From NCBI GenBank assembly GCA_032718475.1, contig JAUCBJ010000004.1:1-35240 (forward strand): a DNA stretch of 35,240 bases. The letters run 5' to 3'. The position numbers were made by a program, and so were the translations under genes. Every line of letters begins with the position of its first letter. The stretch's first letter is position 1. Shown piece after piece: positions 1 through 10,481 of this stretch. The stretch comes from Nemertoderma westbladi. Taxonomy: Eukaryota > Xenacoelomorpha > Nemertodermatida > Nemertodermatidae. The notes under the pieces were generated by a model. It saw only the letters and a list, made by a program, of their open reading frames with translations. It was not told the origin of the DNA and did no database searches.

Positions 1-2341
1 ATACTGGTGTTACCCTTCTCCTAGAAACGGGTTTCTCACTTACCTTACTTTCCGCTGTCTTCTCTCTGGACTGCTTTATGAGCTGTAATTTCACCTCGCT
101 ATCCAGGAATGACATGAGATCAGCCATGGTAGGGTCTCGTTGTTGTTGTTCCATCATATATAACACCTTCTTGTCCCAGCGTGTACCTACTCCACCCTTG
201 GGCAAAGTAGATGCTAAGGCTCCTACAACCATAGAATTCTGGTATTCATGAGACTTACCTAACCAATCTAGTTGTCTACAGATCTCCTGAATCTCATCGG
301 AAAACTCTATAATCCCGCTGCTAAGAAACTTTCGGGGCGCCATTAATTTCGCATATAAATACCTAGCTATGTTAGTCCTATTACCATACCTGATGTTTAG
401 TGTATCCCAAACTTGTCTTAATCCATCTGGATGTCCAATAAATTTTAACGCCATTGACTTGGGAGGTCCTTCCAAACATTCGATGAGGAATCTAAGTTTC
501 TCTCCGTTAGATAGTACAGAGTTCTGTATGTTATCTTTATAATATTCATTAAAAGGTAACCATTTCATCTCATCTCCATTGAACTTGACGATCTCTCCCA
601 CCTTTACCGCTTGCCGGGCTTCGGTTCTAGCCATTTGACGCGTAAAACTTTCTTGAGCCATCGTATTATTGAATATAGAATTATCGGTATATAAATTTCT
701 CGGATTATGATCAGGTCTATATGGAATATTATTATCAACAGGTTTATAATTACCCTGAATAGGGTTTACTATAGGAGTTTCTACTTCACTAGCAGTATAG
801 ATGCGTGTAGGCTCCACACCTTGCGCATGAAATACTTCAGACCTAACGGGTTGACACATTGTTACAGGGGGTGGTATTATACCCCTTTGTATGTTCACTA
901 ATTTATCGCATTCTAACGCGATACTTTGCTGCACCTTTTGCAACTCTAACCTACTTTCCCTTACTGTTCCCTTGAATTGCTGGACAGTCTCCTGCATCTG
1001 CCCGAGCAGGATATCCATCCCCCGCCGTCTCTCGTCCACCCATTCGACTGCCGAAGCGGGAGTCGCCAACGTTGTAGCGGGCGGACGAGGGACAACGGGC
1101 GACAAATTATGAATATTTCGCTCGGGGTCCAGGACCTGAACTGTCGCCTGGGCAGTTCTACTGGGCACAGGTAGCTTAGTGCTATGTAGAGGGAATTTAG
1201 AAGTAGCTTCAGGGAGCACAGGTGTGTCTATCACCGAAGGGGTGATTTCAAGAACAGGCCTAATTATTTCAGGCTCATCTACTATAGTAGGGAGTCTTTC
1301 TATTGTAATTATTTGGTCTGTGGGCTCTGTACTACCTAAGTTGGTGTTATTTAGTTGCCTTCTAACAGCTGGAGGCAAATCAGGCAATTTCTGACGGTGG
1401 AATGTTCTTTTACGTCTGCTTAGGCGAGGTCGATTTCCTCCGCCTTCGGTGTCGGTGGTATCGCCTTCCTCAGATGATGTATACCCCTGTCTCTTGGGAG
1501 TAGATCGACTCATCATCTGCATATTGCTCGCTGTTAACTGTTTATTGAAGTTGTCTTGCTTCTCTTGAAGAATTTCCAACTCTAGTTGGGTTGCCTCTTC
1601 AGATGCCCTCCGTTCTGCTTCTACCACTGCCTCTGCTGTTGCCAGTGCCGCCTTTCTTTCCGCTTCGGCCGCTGCTTTTGCTGCTGCTACTGCCGCTTTT
1701 GCCTCTGCCGCTGCCGCTGCCGCTTTTGTTTCTGCTTCTGCAGCTGCCACTGCTGCTGCTACTGCCGCTGCCTTTCTGTCTTCTATACGTTTTTTCTTTA
1801 CTTGTTCTTCCTGGACCTTAACGACGCGGAGTTGTTCATCGAATTTAGCTTGATTAGCCGCTAACCTATCCACGTCGATGGCGTCAAGCACACGCTGTGC
1901 TCCTTCACTATTAGGGCTAAGTCCCTCTAGTCTTCTCCGCAACTCTTCATCACCTACAAAACGTTGATAGTCTGACAGATAGATGTCAATGGCATCTCTC
2001 TTATGTGGTTTCTCTGCCGTCGCTTCACTTTCCACTTGGGAAAAAGTGGCGTCCGTCGATTCTCCATGGGTTGAGCGCTCCTCCAACTGAGCTTTCCACT
2101 GAGCTGCTCCTTGAACCTGGCGACTCACCCGTTGAAACCAAGTTTTTATGGCAACTTGCAACGACGTGTCTTGTTTTCTTTTAGAAGCCTCCTCAAAGGC
2201 GGATAAGATTAGCCTAATCCGCAAAACTCTTTCTCTAACTTGATAAAGCAGCGATCCCTGCTCTTGAGGTCCTTGAGGTTGTTGAAACAGTTGAAATCCG
2301 TCATCTCTGCTCCGCGCTCGGGTGTCAGCTCTACAGTATCC
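1..2341 (-). pseudogene. BEL/Pao-like retrotransposon gag, main part (3' end beyond window)
   Basis: An uninterrupted minus-strand frame runs from a stop at 2342-2344 to the left edge, about 780 codons with no stop. In order it holds a basic N-terminal stretch, a long Ala/Glu/Lys-rich helical or coiled-coil segment (about 1860-1560), a polar Pro/Thr-rich linker (1550-1000), and near 600-380 a block that reads like the retrotransposon gag domain DUF1759 of BEL/Pao elements: KFNGDEMKWLPFNEYY, then EKLRFLIECLEGP, then WDTLNIRYGN. In that family this domain starts the Gag-Pol polyprotein, which assembles particles; protease and RT would lie beyond position 1. The frame has no Met before 1522, so translation probably began in the neighbouring frame at 2619 and a one-base indel (or an intron) separates the two. 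Family assignment is from motif memory only. It is an element copy, probably dead if the frameshift is real. Confidence 0.72.
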
Positions 2342-2619
2342 TCACTACTGGAGCTGCTGGGCCGCTGAGGAATAAGTTCTTGACTAGCGGGTTGTTGCTG
2401 TTCCGCTGCCTTTTGGTCCCGCTTGACCTGAGCTCGAGTGACTATGATAGACCTACGATGTTGGACCAGCCTAGGTTCTGTTATTACTACTGGAGGGATG
2501 ACCTTCCTCACAGTGGGAGGTGAACTAGATTTACGACCAGACGGTTGTACGTCTCTATCTGAGTCGCAGATAGTTACATCTAATAAACTGTCTGACAGGT
2601 TCTGCTTAGTATCAGACAT
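2209..2619 (-). pseudogene. N-terminal piece of the same gag, frame-shifted
   Basis: A 136-residue minus-strand frame starts with ATG at 2619 (MSDTKQNLSDSLLD) and stops at 2209. It is hydrophilic, Ser/Gln/Pro-rich and low in complexity, as expected for a gag N-terminus. Its last 40 residues overlap the start of the long gag frame, which lacks an initiator. The simplest reading is one gag whose first exon or segment is now out of frame. The switch must lie between 2209 and 2341; the charged stretch ending near 2220 and the helical stretch beginning near 2215 in the other frame suggest the right end of that interval. A short intron is the alternative. No domain is recognisable. Confidence 0.55.
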
Positions 2620-2689
2620 GACTATGTATACCGTTGAATGTCTACTGCTGTATTACAGTCTGAGTAAGTCTAGTAACTCAGTATTAACT

Positions 2690-3010
2690 GCTAGCCTAAT
2701 AATTAATTACCGGTACTGCTACTCAGTGTAGCGTGATATATATATAATATATTAGAATACCGGTATGCTTATAGTATATATAACTATATAAGTATTATTA
2801 CAGACTAGGTTTATCACAGAATACCGGTATAATTTTAGCACAAATATATATAAATATATAATAGGCCTATCGGAATACCGGTATACAGCTTACAGTTTGT
2901 AGTATATATAATTCTGGAATAGAATTAATTACAAGTACCGGTATAATTTCAGCCTAGATTTATAGAAATAAGATAATAGGCCTATCGTAAATACCGGTAT
3001 ATCAATTATT
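2690..3010. repeat. Degenerate ~55-65-bp tandem repeat with ATACCGGTAT core
   Basis: The palindrome ATACCGGTAT or a near variant recurs near 2709, 2757, 2822, 2875, 2935 and 2991, with AGGCCTATCG in front of two copies (about 2863 and 2979). Spacing is roughly 50-65 bases. The copies are strongly diverged, so this is an old tandem array or a cluster of palindromic motifs. Confidence 0.5.
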
Positions 3011-3944
3011 TTAGAATAATTGAATTTCTGAACTTTAGGGTTACTTGGTTACTTTAACTTACTTTATTACCGTTATTTAAGCAGTAATCCAACTGATATT
3101 GAGACCTAATGGTTTTATGGTAGGCCTACTATTTATAAATCGTTAGATTTGATTTATAATGTATTTATACCCGTTTTAATGGGTTTAGTCAATGTTTGAA
3201 ATAAATGTTATTATTTCTGGGGAGTAATCACTACACAAAGCGGTACGCTTTCAGTGAAGTGTTACTTATAGGACACTAAAACAAATAATACTAATTTACC
3301 TAAGTTACTTAATACTACAAATTACGTACAATTCGGGTGAGATTACAATCTCTAAATAAACACAAAAATTTACAAAAAACACAAAATACGAATTTTTAGG
3401 GTAATTTTACAAGAAGTCTACAAACCAGCCTAACAAAGGGTTAGAAACTGGTTATTACAACGGACAGGGTACTACGGTATTTGAAATAATAAGTAGTAGT
3501 AAATACACTGCGTTGTCCAGATAGGAAAATACCACCGCCTGACGACCTATAGCCGTATCGCTATAGGTTCTACGTTATGTATCACGGAGTGTTCCTACCT
3601 AGAAGTTAATAGAGCTAATCGAACGTGCCTATCAACCACTTTACAACACAAATATAATGCCTACACTAATTACTTTCGGAAAGCACTGTACACTAAACCC
3701 TAAATTAGGTACGAGTACTTGTATAACAAATAATCAGTAGTTAAATATACTTGAACAGCTAAAAGAACCACGGCATCTGCTGGAGTGACCGATGCACAAA
3801 ATCACCAGTCTTTACCTACGCCGAGCAGCCCGTGTAGTACCGGGGTTAATTTAACTATAGCGGTATGTATAACAAACACAATTACTGTAGGAACAAACTT
3901 GGGGAATGAATGTTGCGGATAATCGCATAAACTCTGAATAATAA

Positions 3945-4520
3945 ATATTACGCTACGCGTACAAACTACTCAAACAAAATACAGACCGAACACTGACAGG
4001 CTACTATCAAGCCTAAACAAACTACGGTATATGCAGACTCCGAAATGATTAGGGAGTATGCGCTCTAACCCAGTAGTGCGACTTATTCTTTAGTTGGGAG
4101 TTTACCTTACCGCATTGGCTGCCCCTACTTCCTAACCGTACTTAATCGGACAGAGGCTCTACACACACTACAATCCGTTCAGACCTAATAACAGCCAGAC
4201 AACTATCCAGCCTACAAATTATCTAAATAAATATTATACGCTACCTGTACGGACTTACACAAACAAAGTACAGACTAAACGATGTCAGACTACTCTCAAG
4301 CCTAAATAAACTACAGGACATGCAGACTCCGAAATGATTAGGCAGTATGCGTTCTAACCCAGTAGTACGACTTATTCTTTAATTGGGGGTTTACCTTACA
4401 GCATCTGCTGCCCCTACTTCCTAACCGTACTCAATCGGACAGGTGCTCTACACACACTGTAATCCGTTCAGACCTAACAGCAATCAGACAACAGCTCAGC
4501 CTACAAATTGTCTGTACAAT
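3945..4520. repeat. 289-bp tandem duplication (two copies)
   Basis: Two adjacent copies can be aligned by eye. TGCAGACTCCGAAATGATTA occurs at 4032 and again at 4321, an offset of 289, and the stretches around CCCCTACTTCCTAACCGTAC and TCTACACACACT repeat at the same offset. The copies differ at scattered positions and small indels. Internal duplications of this kind are common in LTR U3 regions, which fits the leader/LTR placement but does not prove it. Confidence 0.75.
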
Positions 4521-5567
4521 CTGATCACGTTTACACGCCTTCTGTTCAATACTGGCCTACTAACAAATAAAACTGACAGAAATAAGTAAGCTCCAAAAGA
4601 AACAAGGGGTGTACAGTCCCTAATCTCTTAAACAGCCTACCGGTATACAACAATCAAGTCGAATAATACTAATGTACTTATACGGAAGTACCGGTTAGGA
4701 CAGTTGGGCCTACGGACCTACAGAAGTACCGGTTCTGGCAGTTGGACCTACGGGCCTACGGCAGTACCGGTTCTGGCAGTTGGGCCTACTGACCTACAGA
4801 TGTACCGTTCAGGTTTACCGGTTGACCGGTACTTTCAACTTTATTGCTTACTGCAATAAAGAAGCTATATCCGTTATTGTTCGCGCTTTCAGACCTTTGG
4901 CAGTTTAACCCGCCAAATTAGGATGTCTTCTAGATAATAAATCACCTTTAGCCTATGACAAGTATTTAATTCACTACACTAGTCGAAACCAATCTGTGCG
5001 CGATCATTCACCCGTTGGATATACCCGGGAGATTGGGTTCGACGGCTTAATTTTATTGCTATGTAAGCCCAATGTATTATTCGACTGACAGTATTATATA
5101 ATCTCTGACAATATTATTCACCTTCGGGAAATATTAACAGTTCCTTTAGGACGTGGCGCTCTATCTATATAAACAGAGTTATGACTTAAACTACTCACAA
5201 CGATATGGCTTAGTTACAATTCACATATATGGCGCATTCTTTAGGAAATGCTTCGTTATCAGTCTCACTCATACACAATGCTGCACAATACTGCACACTG
5301 ATCTGCCGATCTTCACTGATTTTAGTCACATATAAAAGGAGCACGGACCGAATCATGTAGGGTCTATCAAATAACATTAGATTCACTTCAAACCACTCAA
5401 CATAGGTCGCAATCATTTATCTGTAACCTTTCTCTCTTACCTTCGGTATATCAAGAATATTGGGTTTTCGGGGTTATTTGTCGTTATTCCAAATATAATA
5501 ATTCATCAACCATATTATGAAGAACTGACAGTAAATAGCAGTATAACAATATAAAAGTATGCACAGT

Positions 5568-5645
5568 GTTACACAGTATGCAGTGTATGCAGTACTGCAG
5601 TATGCAGTATGCAGTATGCAGACATCAGACATCAGACATCAGTAT
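5568..5645. repeat. Short CAGTATG / CATCAGA microsatellite cluster
   Basis: Repeats of CAGTATG and GTATGCA are followed by three copies of GACATCA within about 75 bases. They lie inside composite repeat A and are absent from the matching part of copy B. Confidence 0.7.
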
Positions 5646-6681
5646 GTAATATGCAGATAACGGATATATGTCCTTATAATTAAGCCTACTAGTGTAAGAC
5701 TAAAAACTGAAAACACGGAGGTGCCAAAAGCCGGTTCTTAGGCTCTGGGCAAAACATAACACTGAACTACTGAGTTTCTGTATACACCTCTAACACAGAG
5801 ATAACAAACGCTCTGATTGGTCAACCTGAACAACGAGAGAACAAAGAAACAAAGAAACGTCGACGTGGCAATATCAGCTGCTAGCCGTCGTCATGGTAGC
5901 GACACTGTTTTCAAGAGTATCGAGCTTTTACGTCACGGAATTACGGATTATGTCCTCTAAAGTACAAATACAGAAGAAATAGCTTTTATGTCCGCTAAAA
6001 CACCAGTACAGCAAGGACACGGCCTTTTTATGCCTGGTAAACCAACTACAGAGTATTTTACGGGAAAAATAAGGAAAAATAACCGGACAATTCAGCAAAA
6101 GCTTTTACAACATTCAATTACTCAGTCCATAGTAATTGTTTGTAACTCAACAATAGCCTTGTTAGGCTTGTTGTACAATTAATAATATAATAATAATAAC
6201 AAAGTTATTCAAAACAAAACTCTACACGAGAGGCAATAGGAATAGCACCGTTAAACTTTCATTTATGCTACTGTAGTTATCAGCTGTTATTTTGCTTAGA
6301 TTTCCCCCGGTGAGGATTACTTTTTATTTGGATGATTGTCCCCCCCTCCCAATCTGGTTAGACTAAGACAATATTTTACGATTTCACTGTTGACATAATT
6401 ATGCCTACAGTTGCAATAAAATGTTTCATTTGTTTGAATGTCGGTGTAACATGCTGAGATAACTCCCCACCAAACATGACTCACCAGTCTTCTCAGCCTA
6501 GGCTGTGGACACTCCCATTTAGGCTGAAATATCTCCCCTCTAGTTGCAAAATTTGTTTAGTTGTTTCTGACCTACACATAACTGTATACATAAGATCTAA
6601 GTTCGTTTTACAATATACATATACAAAGCATAATACTTTTGTTGCCCGCAGAATGACTTTTTATGTATGGATTTCTTCAAA

Positions 6682-6870
6682 TAAGGGAAAGGAGCATGTT
6701 ACAAAGAAGATCTTTTCTAACCAGAACAAAAAACTATTAAATTACCAATTGAGGGAAAGGGGCGAAGGTTACAGAGACGGGCTCTTCTAACAAAAACAAT
6801 AAACAGTTACAATACAAAATGAGAAAAAATAGCAGGTGACAGAAACGGGCTTTTCTAACTACAGTATTTA
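6682..6870. repeat. Three diverged ~60-bp tandem copies inside composite repeat A
   Basis: A motif of the form GGGAAAGGAGC ... GGTTACAGAGACGGGC ... TTCTAAC ... AACAATAAA is repeated three times with divergence. Copy B carries one equivalent in inverted orientation near 20955-21005, so the triplication is specific to copy A or was lost in B. Confidence 0.6.
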
Positions 6871-6968
6871 ATATAACTATTTAACATTGAGAAAGGCAGC
6901 ATCAGGATTTAACTTAAATAACACACAGTACAGTAATAAATAATTATTTGTAGGGTTTTTCTCAATTA

Positions 6969-7128
6969 GGGGAGTCAACTCAGCCTAAGGGGAGTCATCT
7001 CAGCCTAAGGGGAGTCATCTCAGCCTATGGGGAGTCATCTCAGCCTAAGGGGAGTCATCTCAGCCTAAGGGGAGTCATCTCAGCCTATGGGGAGTCATCT
7101 CAGCCTAAGGGGAGTCATCTCAGCCTAA
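6969..7128. repeat. 20-bp minisatellite, 8 copies
   Basis: Tandem copies of GGGGAGTCATCTCAGCCTAA run almost without variation (A/T at position 19, one CAACT variant in the first unit). The array passes straight into the 32-bp array, which shares the CTCAGCCTA core, so the two periods are probably related by expansion. Confidence 0.92.
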
Positions 7129-9596
7129 GGGGAGTGTTCTCAGCCTAGGCTGAGATAACTGTGGAGTGTTCTCAGCCTAGGCTGAGACGACTGAGGAGTG
7201 TTCTCAGCCTATGCTTAGACGACTGAGGAGTGGTCTCAGCCTAGGCTGAGACGACTGAGGAGTGTTCTCAGCCTAGGCTTAGGCGACTGAGGAATGTTCT
7301 CAGCCTAGGCTGAGATAACTGGGGAGTGTTCTCAGCCTAGGCTGAGACGACTGAGGAGTGTTCTCAGCCTAGGCTGAGACGACTGAGGAGTGTTCTCAGC
7401 CTAGGCTGAGACGACTGATGAGTGTTCTCAGCCTAGGCTTAGACGACTGAGGAGTGGTCTCAGCCAAGGTTGAGACGACTGAGGAGTGTTCTCAGCCTAG
7501 GCTTAGACGACTGAGGAGTGTTCTCAGCCAAGGTTGAGACGACTGAGGAATGTTCTCAGCCTAGGCTTAGACGACTGAGGAGTGTTCTCAGCCAAGGTTG
7601 AGACGACTGAGGAATGTTCTCAGCCTAGGCTTAGACGACTGAGGAGTGTTCTCAGCCAAGGTTGAGACGACTGAGGAGTGTTTTCAGCCTAGGCTTAGAC
7701 GACTGAGGAGTGGTCTCAGCCAAGGTTGAGACGACTGAGGTGTGTTCTCAGCCAAGGTTGAGACGACTGAGGAGTGTTCTCAGCCAAGGTTGAGACGACT
7801 GAGGAGTGTTTTCAGCCTAGGCTTAGACGACTGAGGAGTGGTCTCAGCCAAGGTTGAGACGACTGAGGAGTGTTCTCAGCCTAGGCTGAGACGACTGAGG
7901 GGTGTTCTCAGCCCAGGCTGAGACGACTGAGGAGTGTTCTCAGCCTAGGCTTAGACGACTGAGGAGTGTTCTCAGCCTAGGCTTAGATGACTGAGGAATG
8001 TTCTCAGCCTAGGCGGAGATGACTGAGGAGTGTTTTCAGCCTAGGCTTAGACGACTGAGGAGTGTTCTCAGCCTAGGCTTAGACGACTGAGGAGTGTTCT
8101 CAGCCAAGGTTGAGACGACTGAGGAGTGTTCTCAGCCAAGGTTGAGACGACTGAGGAGTGTTCTCAGCCAAGGTTGAGACGACTGAGGAGTGTTTTCAGC
8201 CTAGGCTTAGACGACTGAGGAGTGTTCTCAGCCAAGGTTGAGACCACTGAGGAGTGTTCTCAGCCTAGGCTGAGACGACTGAGGGGTGTTCTCAGCCCAG
8301 GCTGAGACGACTGAGGAGTGTTCTCATCCTAGGCTTAGACGACTGAGGAGTGTTCTCAGCCTAGGCTTAGACGACTGAGGAATGTTCTCAGCCTAGGCGG
8401 AGATGACTGAGGAGTGTTTTCAGCCTAGGCTTAGACGACTGAGGAGTGTTCTCAGCCTAGGCTTAGACGACTGAGGAGTGTTCTCAGCCAAGGTTGAGAA
8501 GACTGAGGAGTGTTCTCAGCCAAGGTTGAGACGACTGAGGAGTGTTCTCAGCCTAGGCTGAGACGACTGAGGAGTGTTCTCAGCCAAGGTTGAGACCACT
8601 GAGGAGTGTTCTCAGCCTAGGCTGAGACGACTGAGGGGTGTTCTCAGCCAAGGTTGAGACCACTGAGGAGTGTTCTCATCCTAGGCTGAGACGACTGAAG
8701 GGTGTTCTCAGCCCAGGCTGAGACGACTGAGGAGTGTTCTCAGCCTAGGCTTAGACGACTGAGGAGTGTTCTCAGCCTAGGCTTAGACGACTGAGGAATG
8801 TTCTCAGCCTAGGCGGAGATGACTGAGGAGTGTTTTTAGCCTAGGCTTAGACGACTGAGGAGTGTTCTCAGCCTAGGCTTAGACGACTGAGGAGTGTTCT
8901 CAGCCAAGGTTGAGACGACTGAGGAGTGTTCTCAGCCAAGGTTGAGACGACTGATGAGTGTTCTCAGCCTAGGCTGAGACGACTGAGGAGTGTTCTCAGC
9001 CTAGGCTTAGACGACTGAGGAGTGTTCTCAGCCAAGGTTGAGACGACTGATGAGTGTTCTCAGCCTAGGCTTAGACGACTGAGGAGTGTTCTCAGCCAAG
9101 GTTGAGACGACTGAGGAGTGTTCTCAGCCAAGGTTGAGACGACTGATGAGTGTTCTCAGCCTAGGCGGAGATGACTGAGGAGTGTTTTCAGCCTAGGCTT
9201 AGACGACTGAGGAGTGTTCTCAGCCAAGGTTGAGACCACTGAGGAGTGTTCTCAGCCTAGGCTGAGACGACTGAGGGGTGTTCTCAGCCCAGGCTGAGAC
9301 GACTGAGGAGTGTTCTCAGCCTAGGCTTAGACGACTGAGGAATGTTCTCAGCCTAGGCGGAGATGACTGAGGAGTGTTCTCAGCCTAGGCTGAGACGACT
9401 GAGGGGTGTTCTCAGCCCAGGCTGAGACGACTGAGGAGTGTTCTCAGCCTAGGCTTAGACGACTGAGGAGTGTTCTCAGCCAAGGTTGAGACGACTGAGG
9501 AGTGTTCTCAGCCTAGGCTTAGACGACTGAGGAGTGTTCTCAACCAAGGTTGAGACGACTGAGGAGTGTTCTCAGCCAAGGTTGAGACGACTGTGG
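7129..9596. repeat. 32-bp minisatellite, about 77 copies, palindromic core
   Basis: Each unit contains the 16-base perfect palindrome CTCAGCCTAGGCTGAG or a variant, followed by ACGACTGAGGAGTGTT. The period is 32 (for example CAGCC at 8101 and 8133). The main variants replace the right half of the core with GGTTGAG, GGCTTAG or GGCGGAG. Blocks of variants recur every 384-416 bases, for example CCTAGGCGGAG near 8008, 8392 and 8808, showing amplification of 12-13-unit blocks. The same unit in inverse orientation forms the shorter array at 20486-20850. Confidence 0.95.
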
Positions 9597-9600
9597 AGTA

Positions 9601-9938
9601 ATTTCAAGAGGGAGTTATCGCAGCCTTGTACACCTGTTGCTTTTAGAAAAATACGTTTTAAGGTTTTCTGCTCCACATTTCAGTTTGTGAATACTGGCAA
9701 ACGGGCTTGTAACTGGGCAAGGGAGATGACAAAGAACACCGGTATGGATTCCAGATATTCCGTAGGCCGTTCCGAGTCGTTGAGGAGAGTGGGCGTACCG
9801 GCCTTATCAGCAACCGATATCCGGAGGCAACTCTGCAAAGAGTTTGGAAACAAGTTGTTCCCGAATGAAAATGATAATCAGTAATAATTTACAATACTTA
9901 TATTTGCATTATAGGCCTACACCATTATCCGCAATATA
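9601..9938. other. Unassigned spacer between the 32-bp array and the inverted-repeat element
   Basis: An open frame continues out of the minisatellite to 9884, but it starts inside the array and shows no recognisable domain, so I do not call it a gene. The stretch ends at TATA (9935-9938), which abuts the element that follows. Confidence 0.5.
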
Positions 9939-10341
9939 ATGTCATTTTCTGATGATACGGACCCCCTGCCCCGAATTTTTTCTACCATTCGTTATCATAT
10001 TGCTTGAAATTTGAAACCCAACTAGTTCAACTCACCGTAGTTTTTACCATGAAGACGGAAATTTCGATTATGCCTTTAAATTTTTTATAAGCGTTTTAAA
10101 AAAGTGTCTTTTGAGAAAACGCACCCTCCGTATCGTAGCTATTCTTCACATTAGTCGTAATAATCATATCATTAAAAAGCATGCGTTGCAAGGATTCCAA
10201 ATATGTAACCATATCTGAAATTCGTTGAGAATCAGCTGAGAAATAGGCGTTCAAAGATTGGAAGAATTATTGTTCGCTGTTGGCCATTTATTCTATTTAA
10301 TTACACAAAATTCTAGAACGTGTTATTTATTTTGCAAGCGA
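9939..10341 (+). repeat. Left terminal inverted repeat
   Basis: It pairs with the right arm 13030-13436 as described for the parent element. The G/C-rich patch ACCCCCTGCCCC in this arm (9961-9972) corresponds to an expanded run of 22 G in the right arm. Confidence 0.8.
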
Positions 10342-10481
10342 TATGCCTATGCAATATAACTATTGCGTAGCTATTTATACTTTAAAAAAATGTTCCAGAA
10401 CATCGCGTATTTATTAAATAGAATAGTGACCTTCAGCGAATAATAGGCTACTTCTTGCAATATTTGAACACCTATATCTCA
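10342..10481 (+). repeat. 140-bp direct repeat, left copy (candidate long target-site duplication)
   Basis: It matches 12986-13125 with no difference that I can see, from TATGCCTATGCAATATAAC to CACCTATATCTCA. The base just outside differs at both ends (A against C on the left, C against G on the right). In sequence it belongs to the inner part of the right arm of the host inverted-repeat element, so this copy is out of place here and is best explained by duplication of the target on insertion. Confidence 0.9.

Larger units (their letters stand above)
2620..4878. other. Non-coding AT-rich leader / LTR candidate of the gag element
   Basis: There is no convincing ORF in these 2.2 kb. The stretch lies 5' of the gag start on the minus strand, where leader, primer-binding site and 5' LTR would be expected. 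I could not define LTR borders because the partner LTR would be outside the window, and I found no clear primer-binding site. The stretch contains a degenerate ACCGGTA repeat (2690-3010) and a 289-bp tandem duplication (about 3945-4520). LTR assignment is inference. Confidence 0.4.
4879..9600 (+). repeat. Composite interspersed repeat, copy A
   Basis: From about 4879 this segment is homologous, in opposite orientation, to 20486-22890. Shared landmarks are TTAACAGTTCCTTTAGGACG followed by TGGCGCTCT (5137-5162 against 22606-22630), CTCTGATTGGTC (5812), TATGTCCGCTAAAACACC (5987) and GCTGAGATAACTCCCC (6453). The two copies are colinear but diverged by substitutions and indels. The segment has no convincing coding frame. 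It passes through a CAGTATG microsatellite, a ~60-bp triplication, a 20-bp array and a 32-bp array. Its class is not recognised; it could be a non-autonomous transposon, an arm of a large inverted-repeat element, or a chimaera of older repeats. Confidence 0.7.

Noticed and set aside
1591-1864. Plus-strand Leu/Pro- or Cys-rich ORFs opposite gag
   Set aside because: They are the antisense of the Ala/Glu-rich gag segment and carry no independent signal.
7129-9596. CRISPR array (regular palindromic repeats)
   Set aside because: Units abut without unique spacers, the context is clearly animal, and no cas-like gene is present.
9534-9884. 116-codon ORF after the 32-bp array
   Set aside because: It begins inside the minisatellite and has no recognisable domain, splice site or codon bias.
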